A stretch of DNA of 64,000 nucleotides. Origin: Embleya sp051903075 (GTDB taxonomy: Bacteria > Actinomycetota > Actinomycetes > Streptomycetales > Streptomycetaceae). Each line of letters opens with the position of its first letter. Within the stretch, counting starts at the first letter, position 1. The position numbers and the translations under genes are program-made. Shown piece after piece: positions 48,139 through 57,238 of the stretch. Location: NCBI RefSeq assembly GCF_051903075.1, contig NZ_CP182422.1, positions 3,906,001 to 3,970,000 of the forward strand, given 5' to 3'. Below the pieces are notes generated by a model. It ran no database searches and was not told the DNA's origin. It worked only from the letters and a program-made list of their open reading frames with translations.

Positions 48139-49107
48139 TCACGACGTCAACGGCAGCTTCAACACCAACAACAGCGCGATCAACTCGACCGCCACACACC
48201 CCAGCGCACGCGGCCACGCCAACTCGTGCACACGCATCATCAACGTCGTCAACATCCACGCGGTCAGCACGAACGAGAGCAGCCCGACGCCGGTCACGAT
48301 CGAGTTCTTGTCCGGCGCGAACATCGCCACCGCCAGGCGCGGCGCGTCCGCGATCCAGACCACGATCATCGACAGCGTGATGAACGGCGTCGGCGAGCCG
48401 TTGCCGCCGAACTGGGTGGCCAGGGCGTGTGAGACCAGGCCGAGCAGCGCGCAGAACGCGGGCACCATGACCACGACGATGCCCAGCGCCGGCACGCTCG
48501 TGCTCAGCGTCGAGTGCACGATCTCCTTGCGCGACGCGTCGTTGGCCAACACCGCGAGCACACCGCCGAGCGCGGACATGATCAGCGCCGGCCACCACAC
48601 CGCCTGGTCGCGGGCCTCGTTCATGGTGCGCAGCGGCCGCAACACGAGGCCGCTCAGCACCTCTTTCCAGTGCAGGTACCTCGGCGGCCCACCGTACGGC
48701 GGCGGCTGGTACTGCTGCGGCTGCGGAGGCGGCACCGACGGCGTCACCGTCGTGTACTCCTCCGGCGGCGCGCCGTAGATGTACAGACTCGTCTCGTCGG
48801 GCAACGACAGCGGCCCGTAACCCGAGTCCCCCGACCCGCCCTGCCCACCCTGCGGCGACGGCGGCGGAGGCGGCGGAACCGACTGCCCGTACCCCTGCTG
48901 CCCCGGCTGCCCGTACCCGGGCTGCCCATACCCGGGCTGCCCCTGCTGCCCAGGCTGCCCATACCCGTGCTGCCCGGGTTGCCCAGGCTGCCCCTGCTGC
49001 CCCCCGTACCCGTCGCCGTAAGCCCCGCCGTACTGAGGTGGTGGGTAACCCTGGCCGGCAGGCGGGGGCTGTTGCCGGTACGGGTCGTAGGGTCCATTGC
49101 CAGTCAC
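48139..49107 (-). CDS. YIP1-family membrane protein with Gly/Pro/Gln-rich N-terminus
   Basis: Residues 1-~130 are low complexity with many GQPGYGQPGQQG units, cytoplasmic and disordered. The C-terminal ~190 residues hold about five membrane helices (WWPALIMSALGGVLAVLAND, LGIVVVMVPAFCALLGLVSH, ITLSMIVVWIADAPRLAVAM, LLSFVLTAWMLTTLMM, CVAVELIALLLVLKL) in the YIP1 arrangement. Bacterial YIP1 proteins are of unknown function. GTG 49107 begins TGNGPYDPYRQQ. It follows the Fe-S protein gene on the same strand with a 142-bp gap. Confidence 0.8.
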   Translation of the reverse strand: MTGNGPYDPYRQQPPPAGQGYPPPQYGGAYGDGYGGQQGQPGQPGQHGYGQPGQQGQPGYGQPGYGQPGQQGYGQSVPPPPPPSPQGGQGGSGDSGYGPLSLPDETSLYIYGAPPEEYTTVTPSVPPPQPQQYQPPPYGGPPRYLHWKEVLSGLVLRPLRTMNEARDQAVWWPALIMSALGGVLAVLANDASRKEIVHSTLSTSVPALGIVVVMVPAFCALLGLVSHALATQFGGNGSPTPFITLSMIVVWIADAPRLAVAMFAPDKNSIVTGVGLLSFVLTAWMLTTLMMRVHELAWPRALGCVAVELIALLLVLKLPLTS

Positions 49108-49249
49108 ACCCCTGACGGTACCGGCACCACACCCCCCTCCGTCGTCGCGGGACGGTGGTAATTCGGGCACAAAACCGAACGCCGCCGGCCCCGAGGGAAC
49201 CGACGGCGCTCGCCGCACACCGAGCGCGCCGAAGCGCGCCCCGAAAAAG

Positions 49250-51478
49250 CTACTTGGCCCCCGCGTCCTCCAGGACGCCCTCCTCGGCCGGCGGCTCCGG
49301 CAGCTTGACCGACTGGAGCAGCAGCTGCGCCACGTCGACCACCTGCAGCTCCTCCTTCGCCTCGCCCGCCTGCTTCTTGGCGTTGATCGAGTCGGTGAAC
49401 ATCACCAGGCAGAACGGGCACGCGGTGGAGACGATGTCCGGCTTGAGCGACAGCGCCTCGTCCATGCGCTCGTTGTTGATGCGCTTGCCGATGCGCTCCT
49501 CCATCCACATGCGCGCACCGCCGGCGCCGCAGCAGAAGCCGCGCTCCTTGTGCCGGTGCATCTCCTCGTTCCGCAGGCCCGGCACCCTCGCGATGATCTC
49601 GCGCGGGGGCGTGTAGACCTTGTTGTGCCGACCGAGGTAGCACGGGTCGTGGTACGTCACCAGACCGTCGACCGGCCCGACCGGCAGCAGCCGGCCCTCG
49701 TCGATCAGGTGCTGGAGCAGCTGGGTGTGGTGGATGACCTCGAAGTGCCCGTCCAGCTGCGGGTATTCGTTCGCCAGCGTGTTGAAGCAGTGCGGGCAGG
49801 TGGTGACGATGCGCTTCTTCGGCGCGTCCTCGAGCGCCGCGTTCAGCGTTTCGACGTTCTGCGCCGCGAGCATCTGGAAGACCACTTCGGAGCCGAGCCG
49901 GCGTGCCGAGTCGCCTGTGCAGGACTCCTCCTTGCCGAGGATCCCGTACTTGACGCCCGCGATGTCGAGCAGCTCGGCGAACGCCTTGGTGGTCTTCTTC
50001 GGACCGTCCGCCAGCGCGCCCGCGCAGCCGACCCAGTACAGGTACTCCAGCTCGGCGGGCTCGATGTCCTGCCCGACGATCGGGACCTCGATGCCGGTGG
50101 ACTTCTTCAGCTCCTTGACCCAGTCGAGCCGGGCCTTGGTGGCCACGCCCCACGGGTTGCCCTTGTTCTCCAGGCCCTTGAGCATCGTCGCCGCCTCGGA
50201 CGGGAACGCGCTCTCGATCAGCACCTGGTAGCGGCGCATGTCGACGATGTGGTCCACGTGCTCGATGTCGACCGGGCACTGCTCGACGCACGCGCCGCAC
50301 GTGGTGCACGACCACAACACGTCGGGGTCGATGACCCCGTTCTCCTCCGCGGTGCCGATCAGCGGCCGCTCGGCCTCGGCCAGCGCCGCCGCCGGGACCT
50401 TGGCCAGCTGCTCGGGCGTGGCCTTCTCGTTGCCCTCTTCGTCCTTGCCGCCGCCCGCGAGCAGGTACGGCGCCTTGGCGTAGGCGTGCTCGCGCAGCGA
50501 CATGATCAGCAGCTTCGGGGACAGCGGCTTGCCGGTGTTCCACGCGGGGCACTGCGACTGGCACCGACCGCACTCGGTACAGGTGGAGAAGTCGAGCAGG
50601 CCCTTCCAGGAGAAGTGCTCGACCTGACTGACGCCGAACACCGCGTCGTCGGCGGGGTCCTCGAAGTCGATCGGCTCGCCGCCGGAGGTCATCGGCTGCA
50701 GCGCGCCGAGCGCGACCGTGCCGTCGGCGTTGCGCTTGAAGTAGATGTTGAAGAACGCCAGGAACCGGTGCCAGGCGACACCCATGGTGGGGGTGAGGCC
50801 GATGGTGATCGCCCACGTCATCGAGATGACGATCTTGATCGTGGCGACCAGGTAGACCAGGTTCTCCAGCGAGTTCTCGGAGAGGCCGCCGAACGCGGAG
50901 ACCAGCGGGTAGCTGACCCAGTAGCCGGGCTCGTACGAGTCCACCCCCGCCAGCGCGCCCTCAAGGCCGCGCAGCAGCATGATGCACACGCCGACCGAAC
51001 CGACCACGAACTCGACGAAGTACGCCTGGCCGAAGTTGGACCCGCCGAACCGGCTCTTGCGCCCCGCTCGTCGCGGGTGGCTGAGCTGGCGGATCACGAT
51101 CAGCACCAGGATGCCGAGCACGGTCATCAGGCCCATGAACTCGGTGAAGACCTCGAACGGGTCCCAGTGGCCGAGCCCCCACAGCGCGAACTCGGGCGTA
51201 AAGAGCTGCCCGTACGCGTTGACCAGGGTCAGGATGAGCGCGCCGAAGCCGACCATGACGAACCAGTGCGCGGCGCCGACGATGCCCCAACGGAGCATCC
51301 GGGTGTGCCCGACGGTCTCGGTCAGCATCGTGCCCAGACGCTTGCCGGCCGCATTGGTCCGGCCGCGGACGGGCTGTCCGAGTTTGACGAACGAGTAGAT
51401 GTATGCGGCGGTGCGCCCGAGTAGGGCGAACCCGATCACGCTGATGAACAGCGAGATCACGATCGCTGCGAGCTGCAT
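49250..51478 (-). CDS. Membrane Fe-S oxidoreductase (heterodisulfide-reductase-like, EtfD-type)
   Basis: The 742-residue protein starts with about six membrane helices (AIVISLFISVIGFALLG, HWFVMVGFGALILTLV), then two 4Fe-4S motifs (CTECGRCQSQCP and CTTCGACVEQCP) and two CCG domains (CPHCFNTLANEYPQL, CYLGRHNK, ERGFCCGAGGARMWME). This matches actinobacterial proteins that pass electrons from electron-transfer flavoprotein to menaquinone, closing fatty-acid beta-oxidation. The promoter carries TTACC-N4-GGTAA, like the acyl-CoA dehydrogenase at 8095. Confidence 0.9.
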   Translation of the reverse strand: MQLAAIVISLFISVIGFALLGRTAAYIYSFVKLGQPVRGRTNAAGKRLGTMLTETVGHTRMLRWGIVGAAHWFVMVGFGALILTLVNAYGQLFTPEFALWGLGHWDPFEVFTEFMGLMTVLGILVLIVIRQLSHPRRAGRKSRFGGSNFGQAYFVEFVVGSVGVCIMLLRGLEGALAGVDSYEPGYWVSYPLVSAFGGLSENSLENLVYLVATIKIVISMTWAITIGLTPTMGVAWHRFLAFFNIYFKRNADGTVALGALQPMTSGGEPIDFEDPADDAVFGVSQVEHFSWKGLLDFSTCTECGRCQSQCPAWNTGKPLSPKLLIMSLREHAYAKAPYLLAGGGKDEEGNEKATPEQLAKVPAAALAEAERPLIGTAEENGVIDPDVLWSCTTCGACVEQCPVDIEHVDHIVDMRRYQVLIESAFPSEAATMLKGLENKGNPWGVATKARLDWVKELKKSTGIEVPIVGQDIEPAELEYLYWVGCAGALADGPKKTTKAFAELLDIAGVKYGILGKEESCTGDSARRLGSEVVFQMLAAQNVETLNAALEDAPKKRIVTTCPHCFNTLANEYPQLDGHFEVIHHTQLLQHLIDEGRLLPVGPVDGLVTYHDPCYLGRHNKVYTPPREIIARVPGLRNEEMHRHKERGFCCGAGGARMWMEERIGKRINNERMDEALSLKPDIVSTACPFCLVMFTDSINAKKQAGEAKEELQVVDVAQLLLQSVKLPEPPAEEGVLEDAGAK

Positions 51479-51553
51479 GGGCGTTCGGCTCCTCCGGTGG
51501 GACGTCCCTTCCGGGGCGTGTATCGGCCGACAGCGTACGGCCGTGCGGGCATC

Positions 51554-51567
51554 TTACCCACTGGTAA
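51554..51567 (-). promoter_or_regulatory. Operator-like palindrome TTACC-CACT-GGTAA
   Basis: A perfect inverted repeat 76 bp upstream of the Fe-S oxidoreductase start, of the same TACC-N4-GGTA type as at 8235-8246. Confidence 0.5.
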
Positions 51568-51734
51568 CTTAACCACTGCGTCGATGATATCTGTCACGCC
51601 GGACGCTATCGGCTTCGCAGGTTTTGCCCGCTTTATCCCACGCCGGACGATCTTGTCGGACCCCACACTCCACTCCGGACCGGCTCCCGAGCCGATCCGA
51701 ACGCGGCGCACCGATCCACCCGGCTCGCCAGTTG

Positions 51735-51751
51735 TGTGACGCACCGTCAGA
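51735..51751. promoter_or_regulatory. Palindrome-like word TGTGACGCACCGTCAGA
   Basis: 15 of 17 bases match the word at 21282-21298. It lies between the Fe-S oxidoreductase promoter and the clpB terminator; the role is unknown. Confidence 0.4.
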
Positions 51752-51776
51752 TCTGTACACATGCATGCTGCCATGC

Positions 51777-51813
51777 CACGGCGCCGGGACCCGCAAGAGG
51801 TCCCGGCGCCGTG
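51777..51813 (-). terminator. clpB terminator hairpin
   Basis: CACGGCGCCGGGACC, loop CGCAAGA, GGTCCCGGCGCCGTG: a perfect 15-bp stem, 38 bp past the clpB stop. Confidence 0.85.
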
Positions 51814-51850
51814 TGTTTCGCCCGCGTCCACCGACCGCCGAGGCGGCCGA

Positions 51851-54472
51851 TCACAGTGTCTTGACGGCCTGCTTTCGAGGTTGCACGACCAGCGTGTCGC
51901 CCGCTTCGTCGAGATCGACCAAAACCGTGTCGCCGTCGCTCACCTCGCCCGCCAACAGGGCACGCGCGAGCTTGTCGCCGATCGCGGTCTGGATCAGCCG
52001 GCGCAGCGGCCGGGCGCCGTACGCCGGGTCGTAGCCGGTCAGCGCGAGCCAATCGCGCGCCGCGTCGGTCACCGTCAGGGTGATCCGCCGGTCCTTGAGC
52101 CGGGCGCCGAGCCGATCCACCTGGAGGCCGACGATGTGCGCCAACTCGTTCGTGCCGAGCGCGTCGAAGAGCACGATGTCGTCGAGCCGGTTCAGGAACT
52201 CCGGCTTGAACGAGTTGCGGACCACGTCCATCACCATCTCGCGCTGCCGCTCCGGCGACAGCATGGGATCCACCAGATACTGCGATCCCAGGTTCGAGGT
52301 CAGGATCAGCACCACGTTGCGGAAGTCCACCGTGCGGCCCTGGCCGTCGGTCAGCCGCCCGTCGTCGAGCACCTGGAGCAGTACGTCGAAGACCTCGGGG
52401 TGCGCCTTCTCCACCTCGTCGAGCAGCACCACCGAGTACGGCCGCCGGCGCACCGCCTCGGTCAGCTGGCCGCCCTCCTCGTAGCCCACGTAGCCGGGCG
52501 GCGCGCCGACCAGGCGCGCGACCGAGTGCTTCTCCGCGTACTCCGACATGTCGATGCGCACCATCGCGCGCTCGTCGTCGAAGAGGAAATCGGCGAGCGA
52601 CTTGGCCAGCTCGGTCTTGCCCACACCGGTCGGGCCCAGGAACAGGAACGAGCCGGTCGGGCGGTCCGGGTCGGCGATGCCGGACCGGGCCCGGCGGACC
52701 GCGTCGGACACCGTCGTCACGGCCGTCTGCTGCCCGATCAGCCGCCGGCCCAGCTCGTCCTCCATCCGCAGCAGCTTGCCGCGCTCGCCCTCGAGCAGCC
52801 GCCCCGCCGGGATGCCGGTCCAGGACGAGACCACGTCGGCCACGTCGTCCGGGCCGACCTCCTCCTTGACCATCGCCGTGCCGTCGGTGCCCCGATCGCC
52901 CTCGGTCGCCGCGGCCTCGGCCAGCTCGCGCTCCAGGGTCGGGATCTGCCCGTACATCAACTTCGACGCCGTCTCGAAGTCCCCGTCGCGCTGAGCCCGC
53001 TCCGCCTCACCGCGCGCCGCGTCGAGGCGCTCCTTCAGCTCGCCGACCCGGTTCAGCCCGGCCTTCTCCTGCTGCCAGCGCGCGGTCAGCCCGCTGAGCT
53101 GCTCCTGCTTGTCGGCCAAGTCCTTGCGCAGCCGCTCCAGCCGGTCCCGGCTGGCCGCGTCGGTCTCCTTGGCGAGCGCCATCTCCTCCATCCGCAGCCG
53201 GTCCACCGAGCGCTGCAGCTCGTCGATTTCGACGGGGGAGGAGTCGATCTCCATCCGCAGCCGCGACGCCGCCTCGTCGACCAGGTCGATCGCCTTGTCG
53301 GGCAAAAAGCGCGCGGTGATGTAGCGGTCGGACAGCGTGGCCGCGGCCACCAGCGCGGAGTCGGCGATCTGCACCTTGTGGTGCGCCTCGTAGCGGCTCT
53401 TGAGCCCGCGCAGGATCGCGATCGTGTCCTCGACGCTGGGCTCGCCCACGAATACCTGCTGGAACCGGCGCTCAAGGGCCGGGTCCTTCTCGATGTGCTT
53501 GCGGTACTCGTCCAGCGTGGTCGCGCCGACCAGGCGCAACTCGCCGCGCGCGAGCATCGGCTTGAGCATGTTGCCCGCGTCCATCGAGCCGTCGCCGGTG
53601 GCGCCCGCGCCGACCACGGTGTGCAGTTCGTCGATGAAGGTGACGACCTGGCCGTCGCTGGACTTGATCTCGTTCAGGACGGCCTTCAGCCGCTCCTCGA
53701 ACTCCCCGCGATACTTCGCGCCCGCGACCATCGCCCCCAGGTCGAGCGCGATCAGCCGCTTGTCGCGCAGCGACTCGGGTACGTCGCCGGCCACGATCCG
53801 CCGGGCCAGGCCCTCCACGACGGCGGTCTTGCCGACACCGGGTTCACCGATCAGTACCGGGTTGTTCTTGGTCCGGCGGGACAACACCTGGACCACCCGG
53901 CGGATCTCCGAGTCGCGGCCGATGACCGGGTCGAGCTTGCCGTTCCGGGCCTCCTCGGTCAGGTCGCGGCCGTACTTCTCCAGTGCCTGGTAGGTGCTCT
54001 CCGGGTCCTGCGAGGTGATCCGCGTGCTGCCGCGCACCGCCTTGAAGGAGTCGAGCAGTGCCTGCGGGGTGGCGCCCGCCTCGCGCAGCGCGTCGGCGAC
54101 CGCGCCGGAGCGGCCGGAGGCCAGGCCGACCAGGACGTGCTCCGTGGACACGAACGCGTCGCCGAGCTTGTCGGCCTGCTTCTCCGCCTCGTCCAGCGCG
54201 AGCATCGTCTCCCGGGCGAGCTGCGGGGCGGCCACCGTCGAGCCGGACGCACTCGGCATACGATCCGCGATCTGGGCGACCGCGACCTTCAGCAGCGGCA
54301 CGTCCACACCGGCGGCGCCGAGCAGCGGGACGGCGATCCCCTCGGGCTGTTCGAGCAGGGCGAGCAGCAGATGCGCGGGCTCCACCTGGGGGTGTCCCGC
54401 TGCGGCAGCCTTGCGGATGGCGACCGAAAGGGCCTCTTGGGCCTTGGTGGTCAGCTTGTCCAAAGTGCTCAC
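51851..54472 (-). CDS. clpB: ClpB chaperone (AAA+ disaggregase)
   Basis: The 873-residue protein has an N-domain (LTTKAQEALSVAIRKAAAAG), NBD1 with Walker A LIGEPGVGKTAVVEGLA, a coiled-coil middle domain (RLRKDLADKQEQLSGL onward) and NBD2 with Walker A FLGPTGVGKTELAKSLA. It works with DnaK to rescue aggregated proteins. The start is GTG, following AGGAGGT. The promoter carries a HAIR operator at 54548-54567, so HspR control is expected as for other streptomycete clpB genes. A prophage-like element begins within about 20 bp of that operator. Confidence 0.97.
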   Translation of the reverse strand: MSTLDKLTTKAQEALSVAIRKAAAAGHPQVEPAHLLLALLEQPEGIAVPLLGAAGVDVPLLKVAVAQIADRMPSASGSTVAAPQLARETMLALDEAEKQADKLGDAFVSTEHVLVGLASGRSGAVADALREAGATPQALLDSFKAVRGSTRITSQDPESTYQALEKYGRDLTEEARNGKLDPVIGRDSEIRRVVQVLSRRTKNNPVLIGEPGVGKTAVVEGLARRIVAGDVPESLRDKRLIALDLGAMVAGAKYRGEFEERLKAVLNEIKSSDGQVVTFIDELHTVVGAGATGDGSMDAGNMLKPMLARGELRLVGATTLDEYRKHIEKDPALERRFQQVFVGEPSVEDTIAILRGLKSRYEAHHKVQIADSALVAAATLSDRYITARFLPDKAIDLVDEAASRLRMEIDSSPVEIDELQRSVDRLRMEEMALAKETDAASRDRLERLRKDLADKQEQLSGLTARWQQEKAGLNRVGELKERLDAARGEAERAQRDGDFETASKLMYGQIPTLERELAEAAATEGDRGTDGTAMVKEEVGPDDVADVVSSWTGIPAGRLLEGERGKLLRMEDELGRRLIGQQTAVTTVSDAVRRARSGIADPDRPTGSFLFLGPTGVGKTELAKSLADFLFDDERAMVRIDMSEYAEKHSVARLVGAPPGYVGYEEGGQLTEAVRRRPYSVVLLDEVEKAHPEVFDVLLQVLDDGRLTDGQGRTVDFRNVVLILTSNLGSQYLVDPMLSPERQREMVMDVVRNSFKPEFLNRLDDIVLFDALGTNELAHIVGLQVDRLGARLKDRRITLTVTDAARDWLALTGYDPAYGARPLRRLIQTAIGDKLARALLAGEVSDGDTVLVDLDEAGDTLVVQPRKQAVKTL

Positions 54473-54547
54473 TCTGCTACCTCCTACCGCGTGTGGTCCG
54501 CGGCGCTTGAGTCCTCAACCGTCCTGCCAGCACAACGGGTGCAGAGT

Positions 54548-54567
54548 TGAGTCTATTCCACTCAAGT
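54548..54567 (-). promoter_or_regulatory. HAIR operator (HspR site) of clpB
   Basis: TTGAGT-CTATTCC-ACTCAAG matches the HspR-associated inverted repeat CTTGAGT-N7-ACTCAAG except for the first C. It is 76 bp upstream of clpB. A further half-site, CTTGAGT, lies about 40 bp closer. Confidence 0.85.
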
Positions 54568-54582
54568 TTGCTGCGCCTTGCT

Positions 54583-56163
54583 CTACGCGGCCTTGCTCTC
54601 CGCCCAGGCGTCAGGTTCCCACACGGGATGCACGGTGACAGTGATCGAACGGTCGGGTTCGCGCCGAATCTCGACTCGCCGCGCAAGCTTGTGCATGAGC
54701 TTGTTCTGCTCCTTGGCGGTCAAGGTCTTCCACTCGGCCAGCAGGCCAACCGCGATCGGGCGCAGCTCGTCGGCCGACGGGAGTACTTCGACGTTGGGTT
54801 CGAGCTTGGATACCACCGCGTCCGCTTCGGCATGCTTCTTCTTCAACTTGGCGAGCGCGTGGGCATAGGTGTCGCCGGGGTAGTTCTCCGGCGATAGCGC
54901 GTGGTCGACGGTCAGCCGGGTCAACGCGTCCTGTGCTCGCTTTCGCGTTGCCTGCGCCTCCTTGAGCTTCTGTTCCGTGCTCTTGCGAACCTGGCGGGCC
55001 TCCACCGATTCGATCGGCGCGGCCGGCGCGCTGTCGACGTTTGCGGCGACGGTGCCGAGCCACTCAACGACTTGTGCCTCGACCACGGGCCGGAGGATCC
55101 ATATCCCGGGGCAGAGAGAACCAGCCGACTTGCTGTTGTACGAGCAGCGGTACACGCCGCCCCGCATCCCTCGGTACGGGGATGCAGTGGCCCCCTGCCG
55201 GCAGTTCCCGCACTTGCTCAGCGCAGACAAGGGGTAAGACCCGCGCCGGGCACGTGGTGCAATGCGGCGCACCTCCTTCACTGTCGCTAGGTACTCCTCC
55301 CACTCTCCGTCGAGCAGCATCGCCTCGTGTGCGCCCGGCATGTAGTAGTGGTTCGGGCACGTACCCGATCGCTTCCCACAGGTGCATTCCTTGCTGTGCA
55401 CGCGCAACAGGCCGGCGGCGAACCCGCTGATCATGTAGCCGTTGACGGCCTGACCGGTCCACGGGCCGCCCCAACTCGTCATGTACCCGCACTCGTTGAG
55501 CCACCCGGCAACACCGGGGTAGCCCATGTCGCGCGCCGTGTACGTGCGGAACATGTTCCGAACCACAGGTCGATGGTCACGGATCGGCTCGTACCACTCC
55601 TGTTGGATGGTCCAGCCGCCGATCCCGTCTGGGATGCGCCGCGGGTGCCAGTGGTACCCAAACCGCTGCCGGCCCGTTGCGGGTAGGCCCAGGGCCCGCC
55701 GATGGTCGTGCGTCTCGCGCCACTGCTCGCCGGCGCGATCGGACTCGAACGCGGCCACCTCCAGGAGGACGCCGCGTTGAAATCGGCCGGTCGCCGTGCG
55801 TGCGTCGACCTCTTCTGTGGCTGACTCCAGTTGTCCACCGGCCCGCTCGACGCGCTCGATGTTGACGGCATTGCCGTGCCTCGTGCGACCGAAGCGCGAG
55901 TACTTCCATACGGCTATCTCTCGGGCTTTGCCCTGCTCGACCGCCCCGATTGCTTGCATGATCTTGCGCTTGAAGTTGCGGCCGGACGCGTCGAGATCTT
56001 CGATCCAATCGACGATTACGCGACCGCGGCGGCGTGCCCATTCCATGATTGCCGCGCGCTGAAGCTCTGGGCTGATCTTCTCTTCGTTCCACGTACTGAC
56101 CCGTACGTACCCGACAGCCGGGATGAGCATCCCGCCGTCGACGGCTGGTCTCAGTAGGTTCAC
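54583..56163 (-). CDS. Large serine integrase
   Basis: The 526-residue protein has a resolvase domain with the nucleophile in AVGYVRVSTWNEEKISPELQ, KYSRFGRTRHGNAVNIERVE, then a recombinase domain, a zinc ribbon (ALSKCGNCRQGATASPYRGM ... YRCSYNSKSAGSLCPG) and a coiled coil (EQKLKEAQATRKRAQDALTR). This is the phiC31/Bxb1-type architecture. GTG 56163 is supported by GGAAGGG seven bases upstream and by a GTGA overlap with the preceding gene. The gene's 3' end faces clpB, so the att site should lie at 54568-54583. Confidence 0.93.
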   Translation of the reverse strand: MNLLRPAVDGGMLIPAVGYVRVSTWNEEKISPELQRAAIMEWARRRGRVIVDWIEDLDASGRNFKRKIMQAIGAVEQGKAREIAVWKYSRFGRTRHGNAVNIERVERAGGQLESATEEVDARTATGRFQRGVLLEVAAFESDRAGEQWRETHDHRRALGLPATGRQRFGYHWHPRRIPDGIGGWTIQQEWYEPIRDHRPVVRNMFRTYTARDMGYPGVAGWLNECGYMTSWGGPWTGQAVNGYMISGFAAGLLRVHSKECTCGKRSGTCPNHYYMPGAHEAMLLDGEWEEYLATVKEVRRIAPRARRGSYPLSALSKCGNCRQGATASPYRGMRGGVYRCSYNSKSAGSLCPGIWILRPVVEAQVVEWLGTVAANVDSAPAAPIESVEARQVRKSTEQKLKEAQATRKRAQDALTRLTVDHALSPENYPGDTYAHALAKLKKKHAEADAVVSKLEPNVEVLPSADELRPIAVGLLAEWKTLTAKEQNKLMHKLARRVEIRREPDRSITVTVHPVWEPDAWAESKAA

Positions 56164-56534
56164 CGTGCGGCCCTTCCGTGTCGAGGCCGCACCTCCTGTA
56201 CGGCCTGGAGTGGGAACAGGTGGAGCGTTCCGGTCGGTTCGTACTCGTCGAGGTCGACGTGTTGAGCAGGCGCCGACAGGTCGCCGGCGCCCATGTGCTC
56301 GATTGCCGTCCGGTATCCCTCCGTGCGGAGCGCGGCGCGAGCGTCGTCTCGGCGGACCTGGGCCATGCGCAGGCACGCGAGCATCGTTGCTGCGCCTCCG
56401 CTGAGCATCAGGGCCACGCCTACGACTGCTGCAATGCGGTGCACAACCGGCGCCGCCAACGCGAGCACGACGACCGCAGCACCCCCTGCGTGCACTGCGA
56501 TACCGGCCCCCGCGACCGCTTTCGGGATCTCCAT
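56160..56534 (-). CDS. Small membrane protein of the prophage
   Basis: The 124-residue protein has two membrane helices (GAAVVVLALAAPVVHRIA and VVGVALMLSGGAATMLACLRM) and a soluble C-terminus (GDLSAPAQHVDLDEYEPTG). Its stop overlaps the integrase GTG by 4 bp (GTGA), so it is co-translated with the integrase. GAGGAG lies upstream of ATG 56534. Family unknown; a superinfection-exclusion role would be a guess. Confidence 0.65.
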   Translation of the reverse strand: MEIPKAVAGAGIAVHAGGAAVVVLALAAPVVHRIAAVVGVALMLSGGAATMLACLRMAQVRRDDARAALRTEGYRTAIEHMGAGDLSAPAQHVDLDEYEPTGTLHLFPLQAVQEVRPRHGRAAR

Positions 56535-56557
56535 CCGGCGCACTCTCCTCGGTAGTC

Positions 56558-57010
56558 CTATGTGCTTCGACGCCTCGTCGATGGGCGACGTTGCTCCTGC
56601 TCCTGCAATGTTTTGATCATTGAGATCAGCAGGTCGCGCCGTTCCTCGCTATGGATACCAAGCCGGTCTGCCGCTTCTTCTGGGCTGATCCGATCGGCCA
56701 TAGGCACGGGCCGTGCCGCCCGTTGCAGTTGTGACTCGTCGACGACGCCGGCGCGTAGGAGTACCTCGCCAAGGGGGTCGCCGAGTCCGTCGGCGATCTT
56801 CTTCAGCACCGACGGATCTGGAATGGATTGACGAAGGAGGATCCGCGACACGGTCGACGGTGAGATCTTGGCGTCGGCCGCGAAACGGGCTCGCCCGCCT
56901 CCCCTCGGGCTTACGTCGTAGTGACGAGCGATGAGTCGCTGCTCGAACCAGTCGGCGAATCTGTTGATCTGGTCTTGCTCAGGCGTGCTCTCTTGGGTGG
57001 TCGTCCGCAT
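56558..57010 (-). CDS. XRE family repressor
   Basis: An HTH domain occupies about residues 18-90 (FADWFEQRLIARHYDVSPRG, FAADAKISPSTVSRILLRQS, PSVLKKIADGLGDPLGEVLL); the C-terminus carries a second helical part (ISPEEAADRLGIHSEERRDL). At 150 residues it is cI-like in position: divergent from the early operon with operators between. It probably keeps the element dormant. No LexA-type protease domain is present. Confidence 0.85.
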   Translation of the reverse strand: MRTTTQESTPEQDQINRFADWFEQRLIARHYDVSPRGGGRARFAADAKISPSTVSRILLRQSIPDPSVLKKIADGLGDPLGEVLLRAGVVDESQLQRAARPVPMADRISPEEAADRLGIHSEERRDLLISMIKTLQEQEQRRPSTRRRST

Positions 57011-57159
57011 GCCGACAACCTACCTGCGCGACAACCCTCGCATGGGCATACTCGCAGATCAGAGAGCTACCAACCTCCTGTCTCACTGAGTCGGTCCACC
57101 ATAGCGCGATCTCTCGAACAGGTGCTCGATTAGTCGATCGAGACACTCGGAGACGTTAG

Positions 57160-57231
57160 CTCTCTTGCCAGAGAGGTAGTCGTGTGACTACCTTCTCTCT
57201 CGCCAGAGATGATCACTTCTCTCGGCAGAGA
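57160..57231. promoter_or_regulatory. Cluster of four palindromic operators
   Basis: CTCTCTTGCCAGAGAG (57160-57175), GGTAGTC-GTGT-GACTACC (57175-57192), CTCTCTCGCCAGAGAT (57195-57210) and TCTCTCGGCAGAGA (57218-57231). Three share the TCTCT-N4-AGAGA form and fill the divergent promoter region next to the repressor gene. Confidence 0.8.
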
Positions 57232-57238
57232 GGAACGT

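Noticed and set aside
51761..54550. A 929-codon open frame on the + strand opposite clpB
   Set aside because: It mirrors clpB codons, its product is Arg/His/Gln-rich without domains, and clpB is certain. High GC leaves antisense frames open.
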